A stretch of DNA of 64,000 bases from Prasinococcaceae sp. CCMP 1430 (lineage: Eukaryota; Prasinodermophyta; Palmophyllophyceae; Prasinococcales; Prasinococcaceae). Of the stretch, positions 52,201 to 63,702 are shown one piece after another. Position 1 is the first letter of the stretch. Every line of letters begins with the position of its first letter. The notes under the pieces are model-generated. The model had not been told where the DNA came from and searched no databases. It saw nothing but the letters and a program-made list of their open reading frames with translations. The position numbers and the translations under genes are program-made. Where the stretch lies: the NCBI GenBank assembly GCA_013416795.1, contig RQSC01000858.1, positions 38,625 to 102,624 of the forward strand, in the 5' to 3' direction.

Positions 52201-53057
52201 TCGCGCTCGTGCGACACCATTGCGCGTGCGCGCCGCGCCGAACCGCCGCGCGATGTGCGCGCGTGCGCCACCGAGCGCTCGCTCAGCACACTCTGCAGCG
52301 AGGACTCGGCTTGCAGCAGCGAGGTGCTCGCGCCCAAATCTTGGTAGCTGCGTATCTCCCTGAGCGCGTTTTCGCCATCCTCGTCGAGCAGCCAGCCCGG
52401 TTGGTCGCTCGTGTCACTCCCTTCCTCATCGGAGCTCCCACCCGGCCCACGCGAGCGAGCACCGGGCGTGCGCTTCTGCGTGCTTGCCCAGGCGTGGATG
52501 TCAGACTCACTGGACGATGCTAAGAAGTCGGGCGCGAAGGACGGTGCTGGCGGCAACCGCGCGGCGTTCGGCGACTCGTACGGCGGGGCTGGTGGCAACC
52601 ACGCGGCGTTCGGCGACTCGTACGGCGGGGCTGGCGGCAACCACGCGAGGTGTGGCGACTCCTCTGGGCTGTAATAGTCGACGCTCGCTCGCGCCGCGGG
52701 GCTGCAGATGCGCGGCGGCGGCCGTCAGCAGCGCTCCAGAGAGGGGCACAGACACGCGCGGCGAGGTCGCGCGCGCGCGCGGTGCTCGCACCTGCGGAAC
52801 TTATTTCCTGTCGGCGTTGGCGTCTCGCTTTGCCCGCTGGCCCGAGCATCCGTGCTGGCGCGCTCGAGCGGCCCCGGCGGCACCACAACTCTGAGATGGC
52901 CGTAGCCGCGCACGCCTTTGCCGGGGGCAATGGCAAGGGGAGAACGTTCCACGCCCACGCCCAGCATCCCCTGGCCCGGTCCGTGTGGCTTGCCTCTGTC
53001 GTCGCCGCCGCCCGCGCCGCCGCCTCTGCCGCCCGAGGCCGCGCGGCGCGGCGGCAT
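49260..53057 (-). CDS. Large protein resembling an axonemal dynein heavy-chain tail, motor absent; four inferred exons
   Basis: Inferred exons 52792-53057, 49653-52701, 49502-49591 and 49260-49451, about 1198 residues. The phases agree at each join (donors GTGCGA, GTGCGC, GTGAGC), though the 61- and 50-nt introns are short. N-terminal half disordered: Pro/Ala/Tyr-Glu-Ser repeats (LPPAPPYESPNAA, nearly identical tandem) and Ser/Arg-rich stretches. Residues ~430-520 (YARYCPPGAAFLAESLIDCT, TFVLRFEGHSGLEPVEAGRL, DVVLGTEDVHAFERRRTQAF) recall the small beta module of some inner-arm dynein heavy chains. The helical second half, with DVICFLPPLQAVRRALAGMI and TPDVIDFTLCRVHCRALKDR, also recalls the DHC tail. 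No AAA+ P-loop, stalk or linker follows. The dynein assignment is from memory of family patterns and uncertain; otherwise an uncharacterised protein. Confidence 0.55.
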
Positions 53058-53721
53058 CGCTCCACCTGCTCCACCTGCTCCACCCGTCACCGCCGGCCCG
53101 CCCCGCCGCCGGCCATGGGCGGGCACTGACGCGGCGCGCGCCGCAGCAGCAGGACGCGCGCGCGCGCGCGCGCGCTCGCGGTCGGGGAACGCAACGAACG
53201 AAACCGCCAAACGGTATGCGTCCAAACCTACATGTATATATCGTTTACCCACGGGCGCGGCGCTTTCATACCTGCTTCTGCGAATCAAAACGCATCCGAA
53301 AACGCGCGAGGCTCCCGCCGGGCGGCGCGCGCGCTTCGCTCCTCGAAGGATCGGCGTGAGCGGGGCTCGAGCGATGCCGAGCGCATTTGGGGTAAAATTT
53401 AGGGTTCATTTTCGTATGTCGAGATCGAGGAGTGAGGTCTTTGGGCCAGCCCGTGGGGGCGCGGCGGCACAGGGCGGGCAAGAGGCGGCGGCCTGGCGAG
53501 CGCTCCCCGTCGTCCCGACGGGCGCGCGCTGCTGCCCCGCTGGCGTTCTGCCGCTCACGCTGCCGCCGCCGGCGCCGCCCCAGCCGGGGCACCCCCTGAG
53601 GTGGCGGCGACGACAGTGGCGGCCCCGGCCCACCGCCTCTAGACGAGCTCCCGCTGCTAGCTAGCTGCAGTAGTCAGCCAGCGGCGCTGCCCATCCCACC
53701 CTCTCGCTTCGGAGCGCGCGC
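53058..53721. other. Divergent promoter region
   Basis: Between the start codons of the dynein-tail-like gene (minus) and the ARM gene (plus). It contains the dispersed element at 53231-53295 and GGGGTAAAATTTAGGGTTCA near 53390. The remainder is GC-rich. Confidence 0.5.
53231..53295 (+). promoter_or_regulatory. Dispersed upstream element copy
   Basis: CATGTATATATCGTTTACCC then ACGGGCG, 28 nt spacer containing TCATACCTG, then AATCAAAACGCATCC. The order matches the 15.5-kb copies and, in mirror orientation, 63881-63920. It lies about 430 bp upstream of the ARM gene start in the same orientation. Confidence 0.55.
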
Positions 53722-55331
53722 ATGAGCTCCGTTACTCTCAAACGTTGCACGCTCGCAGACAGCGCGCGCGCACAGCGCGAGCGTGCGTGCCACACACCGC
53801 GCCGGCGGCGCCCGCCAGCGCCGCGAATGCGCCCGGGGCGGAACGTGAGGCTGGGAGCGGCAGCGCGCGCGGGGCCGCCGCGGACGCTGCGCGGCGCGCG
53901 GCGGAGGGTGAAGGTGCGTGACCTGGCGCAGCGCGGCGCTCGGCGTGCTCGTGCGCGCTGGCGCGTACTCCTTTGTGTTGACGCTTTGGCGCGCGCCCCT
54001 CACCCCCTCACACAACAGCGACTGCGCCTTCCCGCGCGCTCGCAGCTCTGTCCCTGGCCCACCAGGCCTCCCGCGCTGCCACGCCGGTGCCTGTGCGCAA
54101 TGCAGCGATGGCGAATGCGCTGCGCGCTCTCGCCGACGCGCTTGGCGACGACGGCGACGACGGCGCTGCGGCCAACGCCATCGTCGACGGCGCCGATGGC
54201 GGGAGTGGCGCGCTGCCCCATCTGCTGCGCACTGCGCTGCGGAGCGACGCGGCGCCCGCGCACGCAGCGGCACGGGTACTGACCAACCTCGCCGCGAGCA
54301 ACTCCCGCGCGGCAAATGCCGCCGCTGCTGAGTGTGCGCACGCTCTCGTCGCGCTGGTGGCTGCGCCACCAGACAGCGCATGCGCCGGTCAGGCGGCGTG
54401 GGCGCTGGGGAACCTCGCAGCCTCAGACGCGGTGGCGGTGTGGCGGCTTGGCGCGCTTCCTGCGCTCGTTGCGATCGCTGCCGGCAGCGACGACGGGGCC
54501 GCCGCGGAAACTGCGCTGTGGGCGCTCGCAAACGTCCTGCGCGCCCCCGAGGCGGCATTGCGCGCAGCTCGTGATACCGAGCTCGTGCGAGCGCTGAGCG
54601 CGCGCGTGGCGCACGCGCCACCGACTGTCGCCGCCGAGGCCGCGTGGGCGGCGTGCGAGCTCGCGTGCTCCGCCCGCACGGGGCTAGCGGCGGCATTTTC
54701 GGGTGCAGACGGCCCTGTCACGCTCTCGGCATGGGAGGCGCTCGTGTCGGCGCTCACGGACAGGTTCGTGTTGGCGTGTGCCACAGTCGTCGACGCTCGT
54801 CTCGCCGTGCCGCTAGCGCGTTCGCTCGCGCACGCGGCGTGCGCTTGCGGCGACAACGAGAGGGAGATCGGCGCGCCGCTGGCGCGCGCGGCGCTCGCGG
54901 GCCGCTCGGCATCGCTCGGCGCGGTGCTCGGCAGAGCCGTGCACGCGGGTGCGTCACATGCGGGCATGGGCCTCGGCGCGATGGCACGTGAGGTGGCATG
55001 GGCAGCTGCCAATCTGGCCGCGGCCTGCACGCCCCAGCAGCGCGAAGAGCTTCGTATGTGCAAACCGCTCGTGCGCGCGCTGTGCGACGCGCTCGCCGCA
55101 GGCAGCAGCACGCCGGCAGCGTGCGGGGGCGGCGTGAGCAGCGCGTCGCTCTCGGCAGAGGCCGCGCGGGCGCTCTATGCGCTAGTCCGCGCGCCGCCGC
55201 TCACACCGGCGACCGTGGTCGTGGCGCGCGCCGTCACCGCTGCCGGCGGTGGCGCAGTGGCTTTGGAAGGCGCAGACGCCGAAGAGGCCGCGCTGCGCAC
55301 CGCGCTCGCCACCGCCGTGGGCGCTCTGTGA
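53722..55331 (+). CDS. Armadillo-repeat protein, importin-alpha-like, two exons
   Basis: Exons 53722-53913 and 54066-55331 (donor GTGCGT, acceptor CCCACCAG) give about 485 residues. The first 64 residues are very Arg-rich (PRRRRPPAPRMRPGRNVRLG, RGARRRVK) and could act like an importin-beta-binding segment. The rest is a stack of ARM/HEAT-like helices. The clearest repeats are SDAAPAHAAARVLTNLAASN, CAGQAAWALGNLAASDAVAV, AETALWALANVLRAPEAALR, AAEAAWAACELACSARTGLA and AREVAWAAANLAAACTPQQR. The W-A-L-G/N-N-L-A pattern with conserved Asn is that of importin-alpha's NLS-binding groove, but the protein is slightly short and repeats 5-8 are degenerate. It may be a divergent importin-alpha or a related ARM adaptor. 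Tail-to-tail with RRP5 (114 bp). Confidence 0.72.
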
Positions 55332-55445
55332 CACTACCTGTACCGCTATTCAACATTCACATTACACAAGCCCCTCTACTTTACACGCGGGTGTGCGCCC
55401 TCACGCCAGGGGTCCGGCGAGCACCCATCGCCGCCGTTCGCCAGC

Positions 55446-58400
55446 TCACATGTTGCGGCTCGTCCATTCCATCGCGCAGGCCTTGACGTGCTCCACCCCC
55501 GCTTCGTCGCCCTCCTTGCGCTCGTACTCAAGGTACCGCTTGAAGAGGAACTTGGCTTGGCGTGCCGAGAGGTGCTCCGAGCGCGTGGCGCGCTCGAAGA
55601 GCGCGCGGACGCTCTCCTTTCCATCGCCATGCTTGATCTCAGCGTCGATGTACACGCTCATGATATCCGTGCGCTTGGGGTAGCTCTTGAGCACGCCCTC
55701 GAGCATCACGCGCGCGCGCTCGGCCGAGCCGTGGCGGAACTCGAGCAGCGAGGCCGCGGTGATGGCCTTGATGTGCTTGCGGCGCGGCAGCGACTGCAGC
55801 GCGCGGTCGAGCGTGGCGCGAGCTTTTGAGCCCTTGCCCGAGCGCAGGAAGTGCTCGATAGCGCGCAGCCAAATCTTGCAGCTCGTCTTGAAGCTGCGGC
55901 ACATGCCCTGCACGAGCTTGTCGGCGGCTGCGGTGCGGTCGTCAGCCGAGCGCTCGTAGATGTCGAGCAGCACCACGTGCAGCTTCTTGGCGTCCGTGCG
56001 AGCGCACGCCTTGGCAAAGAGCGCCGCGGTCGCCTCTTCGGGGTCGGGCTCGCCGTGCAGGTTCTCCAGGTTGAGCCAGGCGGTCCATACTGCCAGCTTG
56101 TCGGCCTCGTTGCGCCAGGGGATGGCATCGAGCGCGCGCCCGGCCACCTTGCGCGCAGCAGGCGCGTCACCCGTTGCGAGGTGCAGCGCCATGTACTTGA
56201 CCCAAGTGTAGGCGCTGCCCGGAGAAGCCAGCAGCAACCGCTCGAAGTCTTCGGCGCTCGCGGGGCTCTCGGCGCCCGCCACGCGCGCGGCCTCAGCGCG
56301 GCGCAGCTCGGCCTCCTTGGCGGCAGCCGCCTTCGCCTTGCGGCGGCGGCCGCGGCGCTCGGCCTCGTCCTCGGCAGGCTCCCCGGCGCCCTCCTCCCCG
56401 GCATCATCGGCGTCGCTGTCGTCGTCGCCGTGACCGTCGCCGCCGCCCATGTCGACGTCAAGGGGCGCCACCGCCGCCATGCGTGCGCCGAGCGCGCCGC
56501 CGGCGGCGGCGCCGTCCTCCTCCATCGCCTCCAGATCGTCGTCGCTCTCGTCATCATCGCTGTCGTCCTCGCTCTCATCCTCGTCGCTCCCCTCCTCGTC
56601 GCCCTCGTCCTCGCTTTCACCCTCCTCCTCCCCATCGAAGGCGGCCTGCTCGAACTCAGCGCCTCCGGCCTCGTCCTCGCTCTCGTCCTCGCCGTCCGCC
56701 TCGAGCATGGCGGCCACGCGCGCGTCGGTCTCCATCGCATCGAGCTCCTCGCCGTCGCTGTCAGAGTCACCATCGTCCGAGTCCATCGCGTCGCCACCGT
56801 CGCCCGGCGTTCCCTTCGTGCCCTGCTTCTTGGCGAGGGCCTTGGCCTTGGCCGTCAACCGTTTCTTCTCCGCAGGTGTCATCGCGAGGCTCAAACGCTT
56901 CCGCTCGAGGTCCACGGCTACCACGTCGCACTCGACGCGGTCGCCCGGTGCCAGCAGCGCGGCGACGCTCTCCACCTTGCACTCAGCGAGTGCTGACACG
57001 TGTACCAGCCCGCTGAGCAGTGCGCGGCCGCCATCCTCGGCGGCGTCGAGCCGCACAAACGCGCCGTAGTCCTCAACGCGTCGCACGGCGCCTTGCACAC
57101 GCTGACCCTCCTTGAGAGCCGCCAGCGCCTCGCCGATGCTCTCCTGCGTGGGGCGCTCAGGGCGTGCGCTGGGGTCGACCACGCCGGCCGACTGCGTGTG
57201 CGAGGGCTTCAGGCTCACCTCAACGCGGGCCATCTGTGCGTTAACGCTCAGCACCTTGCAACGCACGAGCGCGCCCGGCGGGAAGGCCTCGTCGGGCTTG
57301 GACACGAAGGCGTCCGCCAGGTTCTTGAGCACACAACGCGCCTCCAAGTGCGCACCAAGGCTGACGAAGCAGCCCTTCGACGTGGTGGCCTTGACGTATC
57401 CAGGCAGAAGGTCGCCGGCGGATACGTCCGTGGCCTCCGTCAGACGCGCCTCAGACGCCAGCGCACCCGCAACGTCCTTGCCGGCGGCCGCACCGCTGCC
57501 GCCCAGCGAATGGCGCAGCGAGAGGTCGACGGGGGATGATTTGTCATCGCCAGTGCCCGAGTTTGAGATGCCCCTCTTCTTGCTCTTGCCAGCGGCGGCG
57601 CCCACGCGAGTGACGGCTGCAGTCACCACATCGCCCACCTCGAACGCCGCTAGCGGCTCGGGCACGAAGGTGTCGCCGATCTCGGTGATGTGCACGCGTC
57701 CCGTTGCGCTCGCGCCCAGCTGCACCAGCAGGCCCGCACCCGGAAGCACGCGCCCCACGCGGCCGCGCACCACGTCGCCCTCACTCAGGTCGAGCTCGGC
57801 AGAGCGCGCCGATGCGCCCGCGGCCTTCGACGACAGGTTGAGCGTGAGATCCACCCGACGCCTGCCGTCAGTGGCGGCAAGCACGCGGCAGAGCACATGC
57901 ATGCCCTCGGTGAGACCCTCGCCCACGTCCTTCACGTTTGCGGCAGCCGCGGGGTCGGCGAGATCGAAGGCGTCCACCGCCGCCAGCCGCCCACGCAGCG
58001 TCGGCGAGAGAGACACCATCGCGTAGCCCACCTCGTCGACGGCGTCCACGTAGCCATGCACGAGGTCGCCGGCGGTGACAGACGAGGGCGCGCGCGCACC
58101 GTCAGCGGAAGCGGCGCGTGCCGACACCAGTACTTCGCCCGCCTTGCTCGCTCCCACCGCCTTCACGGACAGCTCGTCGCCCTTCTTGAGCGACGCCAGC
58201 GGGCTCGCGTGTGCGCCCGGCGCATACCACGCGGCCTTGCGCTCCTTGGGCTTCACGGTTGGCGGCGAGAGCTCGGTCACGTGCAAGCGCGCGCTCACGT
58301 CACCCTTAGCAGTTTTGACGGTGAGCTGCGCCCAAGCGCTCTCAACGCTCACCACTGTGGCCGTGAGGATGTTGCCAGCCGAGACCAGCGCCATCGCGGC

Positions 58401-61400
58401 CGCGCGCTTGGCGGAGCTGTCCGCCTTTGCGGCGTCTTTCACATCATGTAGAAGTACGGCGAGCGCGCGATGGCCATTGGAAGAAGAAGCTGCCTCGGTG
58501 ACCACACAGCGCACGGCATCGCCCGGTGCGTGTGCCTTGGCGTAGTGCGTCTCGTTAGGGTGCGCGGGCGCCGCCCACGCGAGCGGTGCGCCCGCGCCTG
58601 GCAGGCGCAGCACTAGGTAGTGCGTGCGCGCAACCACGACGGTTGCCTCGAGCTCCTCGCCGATTGGAACGGATGCGACCTGCGCGCGTGCGGGCGCGTG
58701 AGATAGAGAGAGAGAGAGAGAGGGAGAGGGAGAGAGAGAGAGAGAGAGAGAGAGGTGCGGTGAGTTCCTCGCACTGCAGCGCGTTGCGCGTTGCGCGGCT
58801 GCGGCTGCCTGGCACATCCCTCTCCCACACGGCGCGCAAAAATATAACACTCTCATTGGCGCATCGCATGCACGCCGACCCACCCGCGCAAGCGCGCGGC
58901 GATACAAAGGTGGTGATGATGGGCGGGAAGGAGGGGGGTGGTGGGGGGGTGACTCTGGAGGCACTTGTGCCACTGCACGTCTTTTCCCCCCTCTCCATTT
59001 GTCTGGTTGGTGTTTGAATTGTTTGCTGTGGGTTGTCGTTGTGCGGACGCGGCCCTTGTGGGCTGGTCGCGCGTGCCCTGAGGGGTCCCTCGAGAGCATT
59101 GATGTCTGAATGGTTTGGGGTGTGTTTGTTCTCTTCGTCTGACCGACGGTCGATGGATGTTCGATTCTCGATTTGGCTGGGGGCACTCGGGGCGCAAGCA
59201 CCGCACACGAACACTAAACTCTCTGCACCATATCCCCAGACCTCTCCCCCGCCCCTGACACACACACCCAGCGTGCGCATCCTTACCTTCTTGGATTTTT
59301 TGGTGGGCATGGCCGCCTTTGCACATGTGACATCCACGATGCCGTCAGCCACGTTGGCGTCGATGACGCGCACGTCCACGGTCTTGCCCTTATCGGGCAC
59401 GCCCTCGCCGCCTGTGGCATCCGCGCCGAGGAAGAACAGGACCTCCTTGGCCGCTGCGATCTTAACGACGACTCCGTAGTCGAGCTCGTCCAGAACCTCG
59501 CCGGAGAAGGCCTTGCCAAGTGGGAAGCGCGCGCAGTAGCGCTCCTCGAGGTTGCAGCACTCGCTCAGGGTGACCTTCGTGCCTCCCGCCGCCGCGCCGC
59601 GCGTGGCTTCCTCCTTCTCGCGCAGCGCGAGCGCCTGCGAGCGGCGCGCCCACGCCACACCGGACGCCAGCGCCGTGGCGGCGCGCGAGGGCGCCGCCTC
59701 AGCCACTGCCGCCCGCAGCAGGCTGCCAGAGAAGCGGTTGGTGTCGGCTTCGGCCTCGATCACGCGCACGAGCACACTCTGGTCGCGCGCGTACGCCTCG
59801 GTGAGCTCCAAGCGCTCGCTCATGCGCACGTCCCCCTGGGCGAGCGCGCGCGAACTCTTCACGTAGCCGGTAGTGCGCTCGCCGCAGCGCACGAAGACGG
59901 CCGTGGGCGTCACAGACGCCACATACGCGTCCAGCACGGTGCCCTCCGACAGAGCAGCGAGCTCTTCGCCGCTGGCAGGGAGCTCGCCCCTGCGCGCTGC
60001 GCCGACGAGGCTTGCCTTGGCCGAGACGCGCAGCACGCCGCGCGCGGGATCGCTCGCGAGTACCACGCACGGGGCGCCAAGCGCGTCGCCGGCGCGCAGC
60101 AGCTCAAGTGCCGGCGCGCTGATCTCCTCCACGTCGCACGCATGCGCGCAAGACAGCGTCGCACGCGCCACGCTTGCGTCGCCATCGGTAGCGCCCTCGT
60201 GGCGCACGTCGAGAGCGATCGTTGCCGCCGCCGAGCGGCTGAGGGGTGCGCGCACCGTGGCATCCACGATGTCGCCCACCTCGAAGTCCTCGAGGCCGGA
60301 TGCCGCCTCGCTGGCCGCGACCGCGCTCCTCTTGGTAGTGGACAGGCTGATGGACAGCTGGCGCTTATCGAAGTCCACGCCGGTCACCTCGGCGCGCACG
60401 GGCGCACCGCGCTCAAAGACCTCGGCGGGCTCCTGCGAAGGAAGCAAGCCGAGCTGCGAGCGGTGTGCCAATCCGCGCACGCCGCCGAAGAACTCGACGA
60501 AGACGCCGAAGGGCTGCACGTTAGCCACCACGCCCGCGTAGCGCGTCCCCACCACCGCGCCCTCCAGCGAAACCAGCGCCTCCACCGCATCGCCCATCAG
60601 CGAGCGGCGCGCGGTGAGCACGAGCTTGTTGGTGGCGGCGTCCGACACGAGCACGCGCCACGACATCCTCTTGCCCTCGGGAAACTTGCGCGCGCGCGAG
60701 GCCGCGCCGGTCTCGTTCGGCGCGTCCGAGGTGTGGAGCAGTGGGCAGAAGCCCGTAATGGAGTCGGTGACTCGCACGACCACGCCTCGCTCCTGGACGG
60801 CCTCCACGGTGCCCTCGACTGCCATACCGGCAGCACAGTCGCGTACGGAGAGGAGCGCCTGCGAGACCACGCCCTCACGCAGCGAGAGCGACGCCAGGCC
60901 GTCAGCGGCACGTTGCGCGAGCACGCGCGCCTTGACGCGCTGACCCACGCTGAAGGCCTTCTCGAGCTTGTCGATGTGCTTATCCGAGCAGTTGGACACG
61001 TGCACGTACCCAGGCGCCCGCGCATCGGCGCCGTCCTCCCCCGCGCCGAGGTCGAGCAGCAAGCCCATTCCCGGATCCACGCGCGCCACGCGCGCCTCTG
61101 CAAAGAGCGCACCCGGCCGCGGCAGGTCGCCCAGCTCGACGCGTCCGGTGCCCCGTGCGCCCCACGAGACCAGCTCCTTGCGCAGCGTCAGCCCCACTGT
61201 CTTCTTCAGCGGGTCGATGAACCTGGAGCGAGCGCGGGCGGCGAGCGAGCGTTCGAAAGTGTGCGCAATTTCGGGGAGGCGCCGCGGCAAATGCGAGGCT
61301 GGGGTCAGCACGCGGCCAAGCTCGCGCCCCGCACGCAGCAGGCGACGGCACAGCCGCCGTGCGTGCATCAGAACAGATCTTGGAGTTGAGGTTTGTCCGC

Positions 61401-62707
61401 ATGGGCCACTCTCGTGTCCAGCTCGGAATTAGCATGGAATGTTGTTCATCACGCACACGCACACGCGCGTCACACGCACACACGCGCGCGCACACGCACG
61501 CGCTCATGCGCGCGCTCGGGTTGGCGCGCGCGCCAGCGCGCCGGACGCACAACACCCTCGCCGTGACCGTGTCGCCCTTGCGGTGCTCGCCCTCGCCAAT
61601 GTGGAACCTGTCGACCGTGCCGGAGAAGTACGTCATGAAGCCCACGTGCAGCCCGTCGGGCAGCACCGCCTTGACGGTGGCCTCAACCAAGTCTCCCGGC
61701 TGCAGCGCCTGTAGCGTCACACCGGCGTACTCCTCGGCAGCGCGCTCCGCCTCGTCTGCGCCGTGAGCCGCCGCGAGCGCCGCGAGCTCAACTACGCGCG
61801 CGCCCTTCTTGGCGCCGCGCGCGACGGTCACGCGCAGCGGCGCGCCCACGCGGAGGCCGGCGGGGGCGGCCTTGCGCTTGAGGAAGCCCTGGAGCAGGCG
61901 GTCGCCGAGGTCAACACTGCGCGTGTGCGGGAGGGCGAGCGAGCGTGTGTCAGCGCTCGGCGGCGACGCAAGGCGCCCCGTCCGTACGCTCACGCGCGCG
62001 TGCGCGTGTGTGCGCGTGCGCGTGGCATCTACCCGACCTCGAATTCCCGCGGCCCACGATGGGCGGAGGGATGTACGGAAGGGATCGCACGGCGCGCGCG
62101 AGCAGACGTACCTGAAGCCGTGGTCCTCCTCGCTGGCTACCACGCCCACAAGTGACGCGCCCTTGGGCGGCGCCGCGCGCGAGAGCGCACCCCCACCTCC
62201 GCCGGCGCCTCCGGTTGCCGCACCGTTGCAGAACGCCGGCAACAGGCCCAGCGCGACGCGCCTGCCGCCCTTGGCACCCTTCGACGCGTCCGCCGACTTG
62301 ACAGCCGCGCATACGAGGTCGCCCGGCGCAAAGAGCTCCGTGAGCGGCGGCGCACCGGCGCCTGCGGCGTCGACGGCGGCAGCGAAGCCGCGGAGGCCGT
62401 GCGGCAGCGCCACCGTGACGTCCCTGTCGCCTCCCACCGCGACGACCACGCCGAGCAGCCGCGTGCCGTTGCCGAGGGTGCCGCCGCCGCCGCCATGCGC
62501 GCGCAGGTCTGCGGCGCGCAGCATGGCGGCGCGCGCCGGCGCCGCGGCCGACACGACGCCCTCGGCGAATGCGGCCGCCTCGGCGTCAATGGCGCGCATC
62601 TCCGCCTGCTCGGCGGTGAGCCCCTTGTCCCCCTTGCCTCCATCTCGCCTCGCACGCTTGGCCGCGCGAAGGCCTCGTACGTCGCGTACATTTTGCCCAG
62701 CTCCCAC
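55446..62707 (-). CDS. RRP5: RRP5/PDCD11 ribosome-biogenesis protein (S1 repeats + HAT repeats), four exons, start unresolved
   Basis: Nucleolar factor needed for both 18S and 5.8S rRNA maturation. Exons 62112-62707, 61551-61916, 59287-61222 and 55446-58679; donors GTACGT, GTGCGT, GTAAGG. About 2040 residues (yeast Rrp5 1729, human 1871). Many S1 RNA-binding modules are visible, e.g. PGDLVEATVKAVLPDGLHVG F, GVVANVQPFGVFVEFFGGVR, EGTVLDAYVASVTPTAVFVR, GDVVRGRVGRVLPGAGLLVQ, GQRVQGAVRRVEDYGAFVRL. A highly acidic Asp/Glu/Ser stretch follows. The C-terminus has HAT (half-a-TPR) repeats: DFERLLLASPGSAYTWVKYM, WTAWLNLENLHG, SCKIWLRAIEHFLRSGKGSK, RARVMLEGVLKSYPKRTDIM. The join VTARVL/FIDPLKKTVGLTL restores the S1 linker. 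The first exon has no ATG upstream of LTAEQAEM; an earlier exon is likely. The 607-nt last intron carries a GA microsatellite. Confidence 0.92.
58701..58754. repeat. (GA)n microsatellite in an RRP5 intron
   Basis: About 50 bp of GA with two GG interruptions, about 20 nt from the 3' splice site of the last RRP5 intron. On the transcribed strand it reads CTCTCT and so extends the polypyrimidine tract. Confidence 0.93.
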
Positions 62708-62899
62708 TCGTAGCCAAGCGCGCGCCCAGCCGCCGCGCCAGCCGCCGCCGCCGGCCGCCGCGGAAATCGCGGAATGTCATGCAAACGCCGCGCGAATTTG
62801 TGGCGCTCCGCAGAAACATGGGGGGGGCTCAAGAGTCTCCCGTCGGAGAACATGACATCAAAACGAACATATGGCGCGCGTTTGAGAGAGAAAAAGAAT

Positions 62900-63552
62900 T
62901 TAGAGCCTCACCCAGCACCTGTTGCACTCGCCGGCGCAGGCACCCGAGCCGATCGCCGTGCAGTCGAGGTTGTAGCCCAGGCACTCGGGCTTGCGCTTGA
63001 GCGTCTTCACCAGGAACTTGCCCTTCGGAATGAAGTACGACTTGGCGAGCGTGTCCACGGCGACCTGCAGCTGGTCGTCAACGCTGCAGCCGAGCACCTC
63101 CGGAAACTTCTCGACGAACGCGGGCAGGTCGGCCTCCGTGAGGCCGCACCCGTCCAGCAGGAAGTCAATTGCCGCGTTGACGGTCCCCACATCGGGAGGC
63201 ATGTCCACCCGCTCCTTGCGCCAGAACGCCTGGGACTGTTGTTTGTGCCGCGCGCAAAAGAGAGGAGGGGGGCGGCAGCAGTCAGTCAGCCGTGTGCCGC
63301 ATGTTCAGCGCACTGAACCTGCCTGGCACGCTGATCCGTGGCGCGCAACGCGCGCGCCAGCCTGCGCACCTTCTTCCCCCAGCCGAACGACCTTGCGACC
63401 GCCTCCTCCGCGACGGCAACTTCCACTCCGCAGCGCTCCGCAGCGACCGCTGCGCACTCCCCCAGCGCGGTCGCATGCTCCTCGGCGACGGCGGCTGCCG
63501 CGGCCGCCCCCGATTTTGACCTCGTTTTCGCCTGCGTTTCGGCGACGTCCAT
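62900..63552 (-). CDS. mTERF-like domain protein with Cys-rich end, two exons
   Basis: Exons 63319-63552 and 62900-63235 (83-nt intron, donor GTTCAG, acceptor AACAACAG) give 189 residues. N-terminal half: Ala-rich and helical (MDVAETQAKTRSKSGAAAAA...). The second exon has two helix-turn-helix blocks like mTERF motifs (DFLLDGCGLTEADLPAFVEK, FPEVLGCSVDDQLQVAVDTL, then KGKFLVKTLKRKPECLGYNL). It ends in a Cys-rich tail, GACAGECNRCWVRL, that mTERF proteins proper lack and that could bind metal. mTERF family members act in mitochondrial or plastid nucleic-acid metabolism; here localisation is not clear because the N-terminus is not a typical transit peptide. The upstream copy of its first 14 codons is listed separately. 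Confidence 0.72.
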
Positions 63553-63606
63553 ACCCTAAAACCCCAAAGTCAACCCAAACTCCAAGCCCCGAGTAGCTAC
63601 ACATCA

Positions 63607-63702
63607 CATTGCACGTACAGCGCGCAATACCATCAAATGGTACAGCCCCGTCCGGCCAACCAATTTTGACCTCGCTTTCGCGTGCGTTTCGGAATCGTTC
63701 AT
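63607..63702 (-). pseudogene. Partial duplicate of the mTERF-like gene's start region
   Basis: Reads MNDSETHAKARSKLVGRTGL and then stops after 32 codons. It parallels MDVAETQAKTRSKSG of the downstream gene. The DNA similarity spans the start codon, about 35 coding bases and the preceding CCCT(A/G)AAA; the start codons are exactly 150 bp apart. It may be a truncated duplicate or an alternative first exon; no clear donor follows. Confidence 0.5.

Noticed and set aside
52918-53664. Pro/Arg-rich plus-strand frame upstream of the ARM gene
   Set aside because: It runs through the dispersed element and antisense to the first exon of the dynein-tail-like gene; no domain or phase-matched splice.
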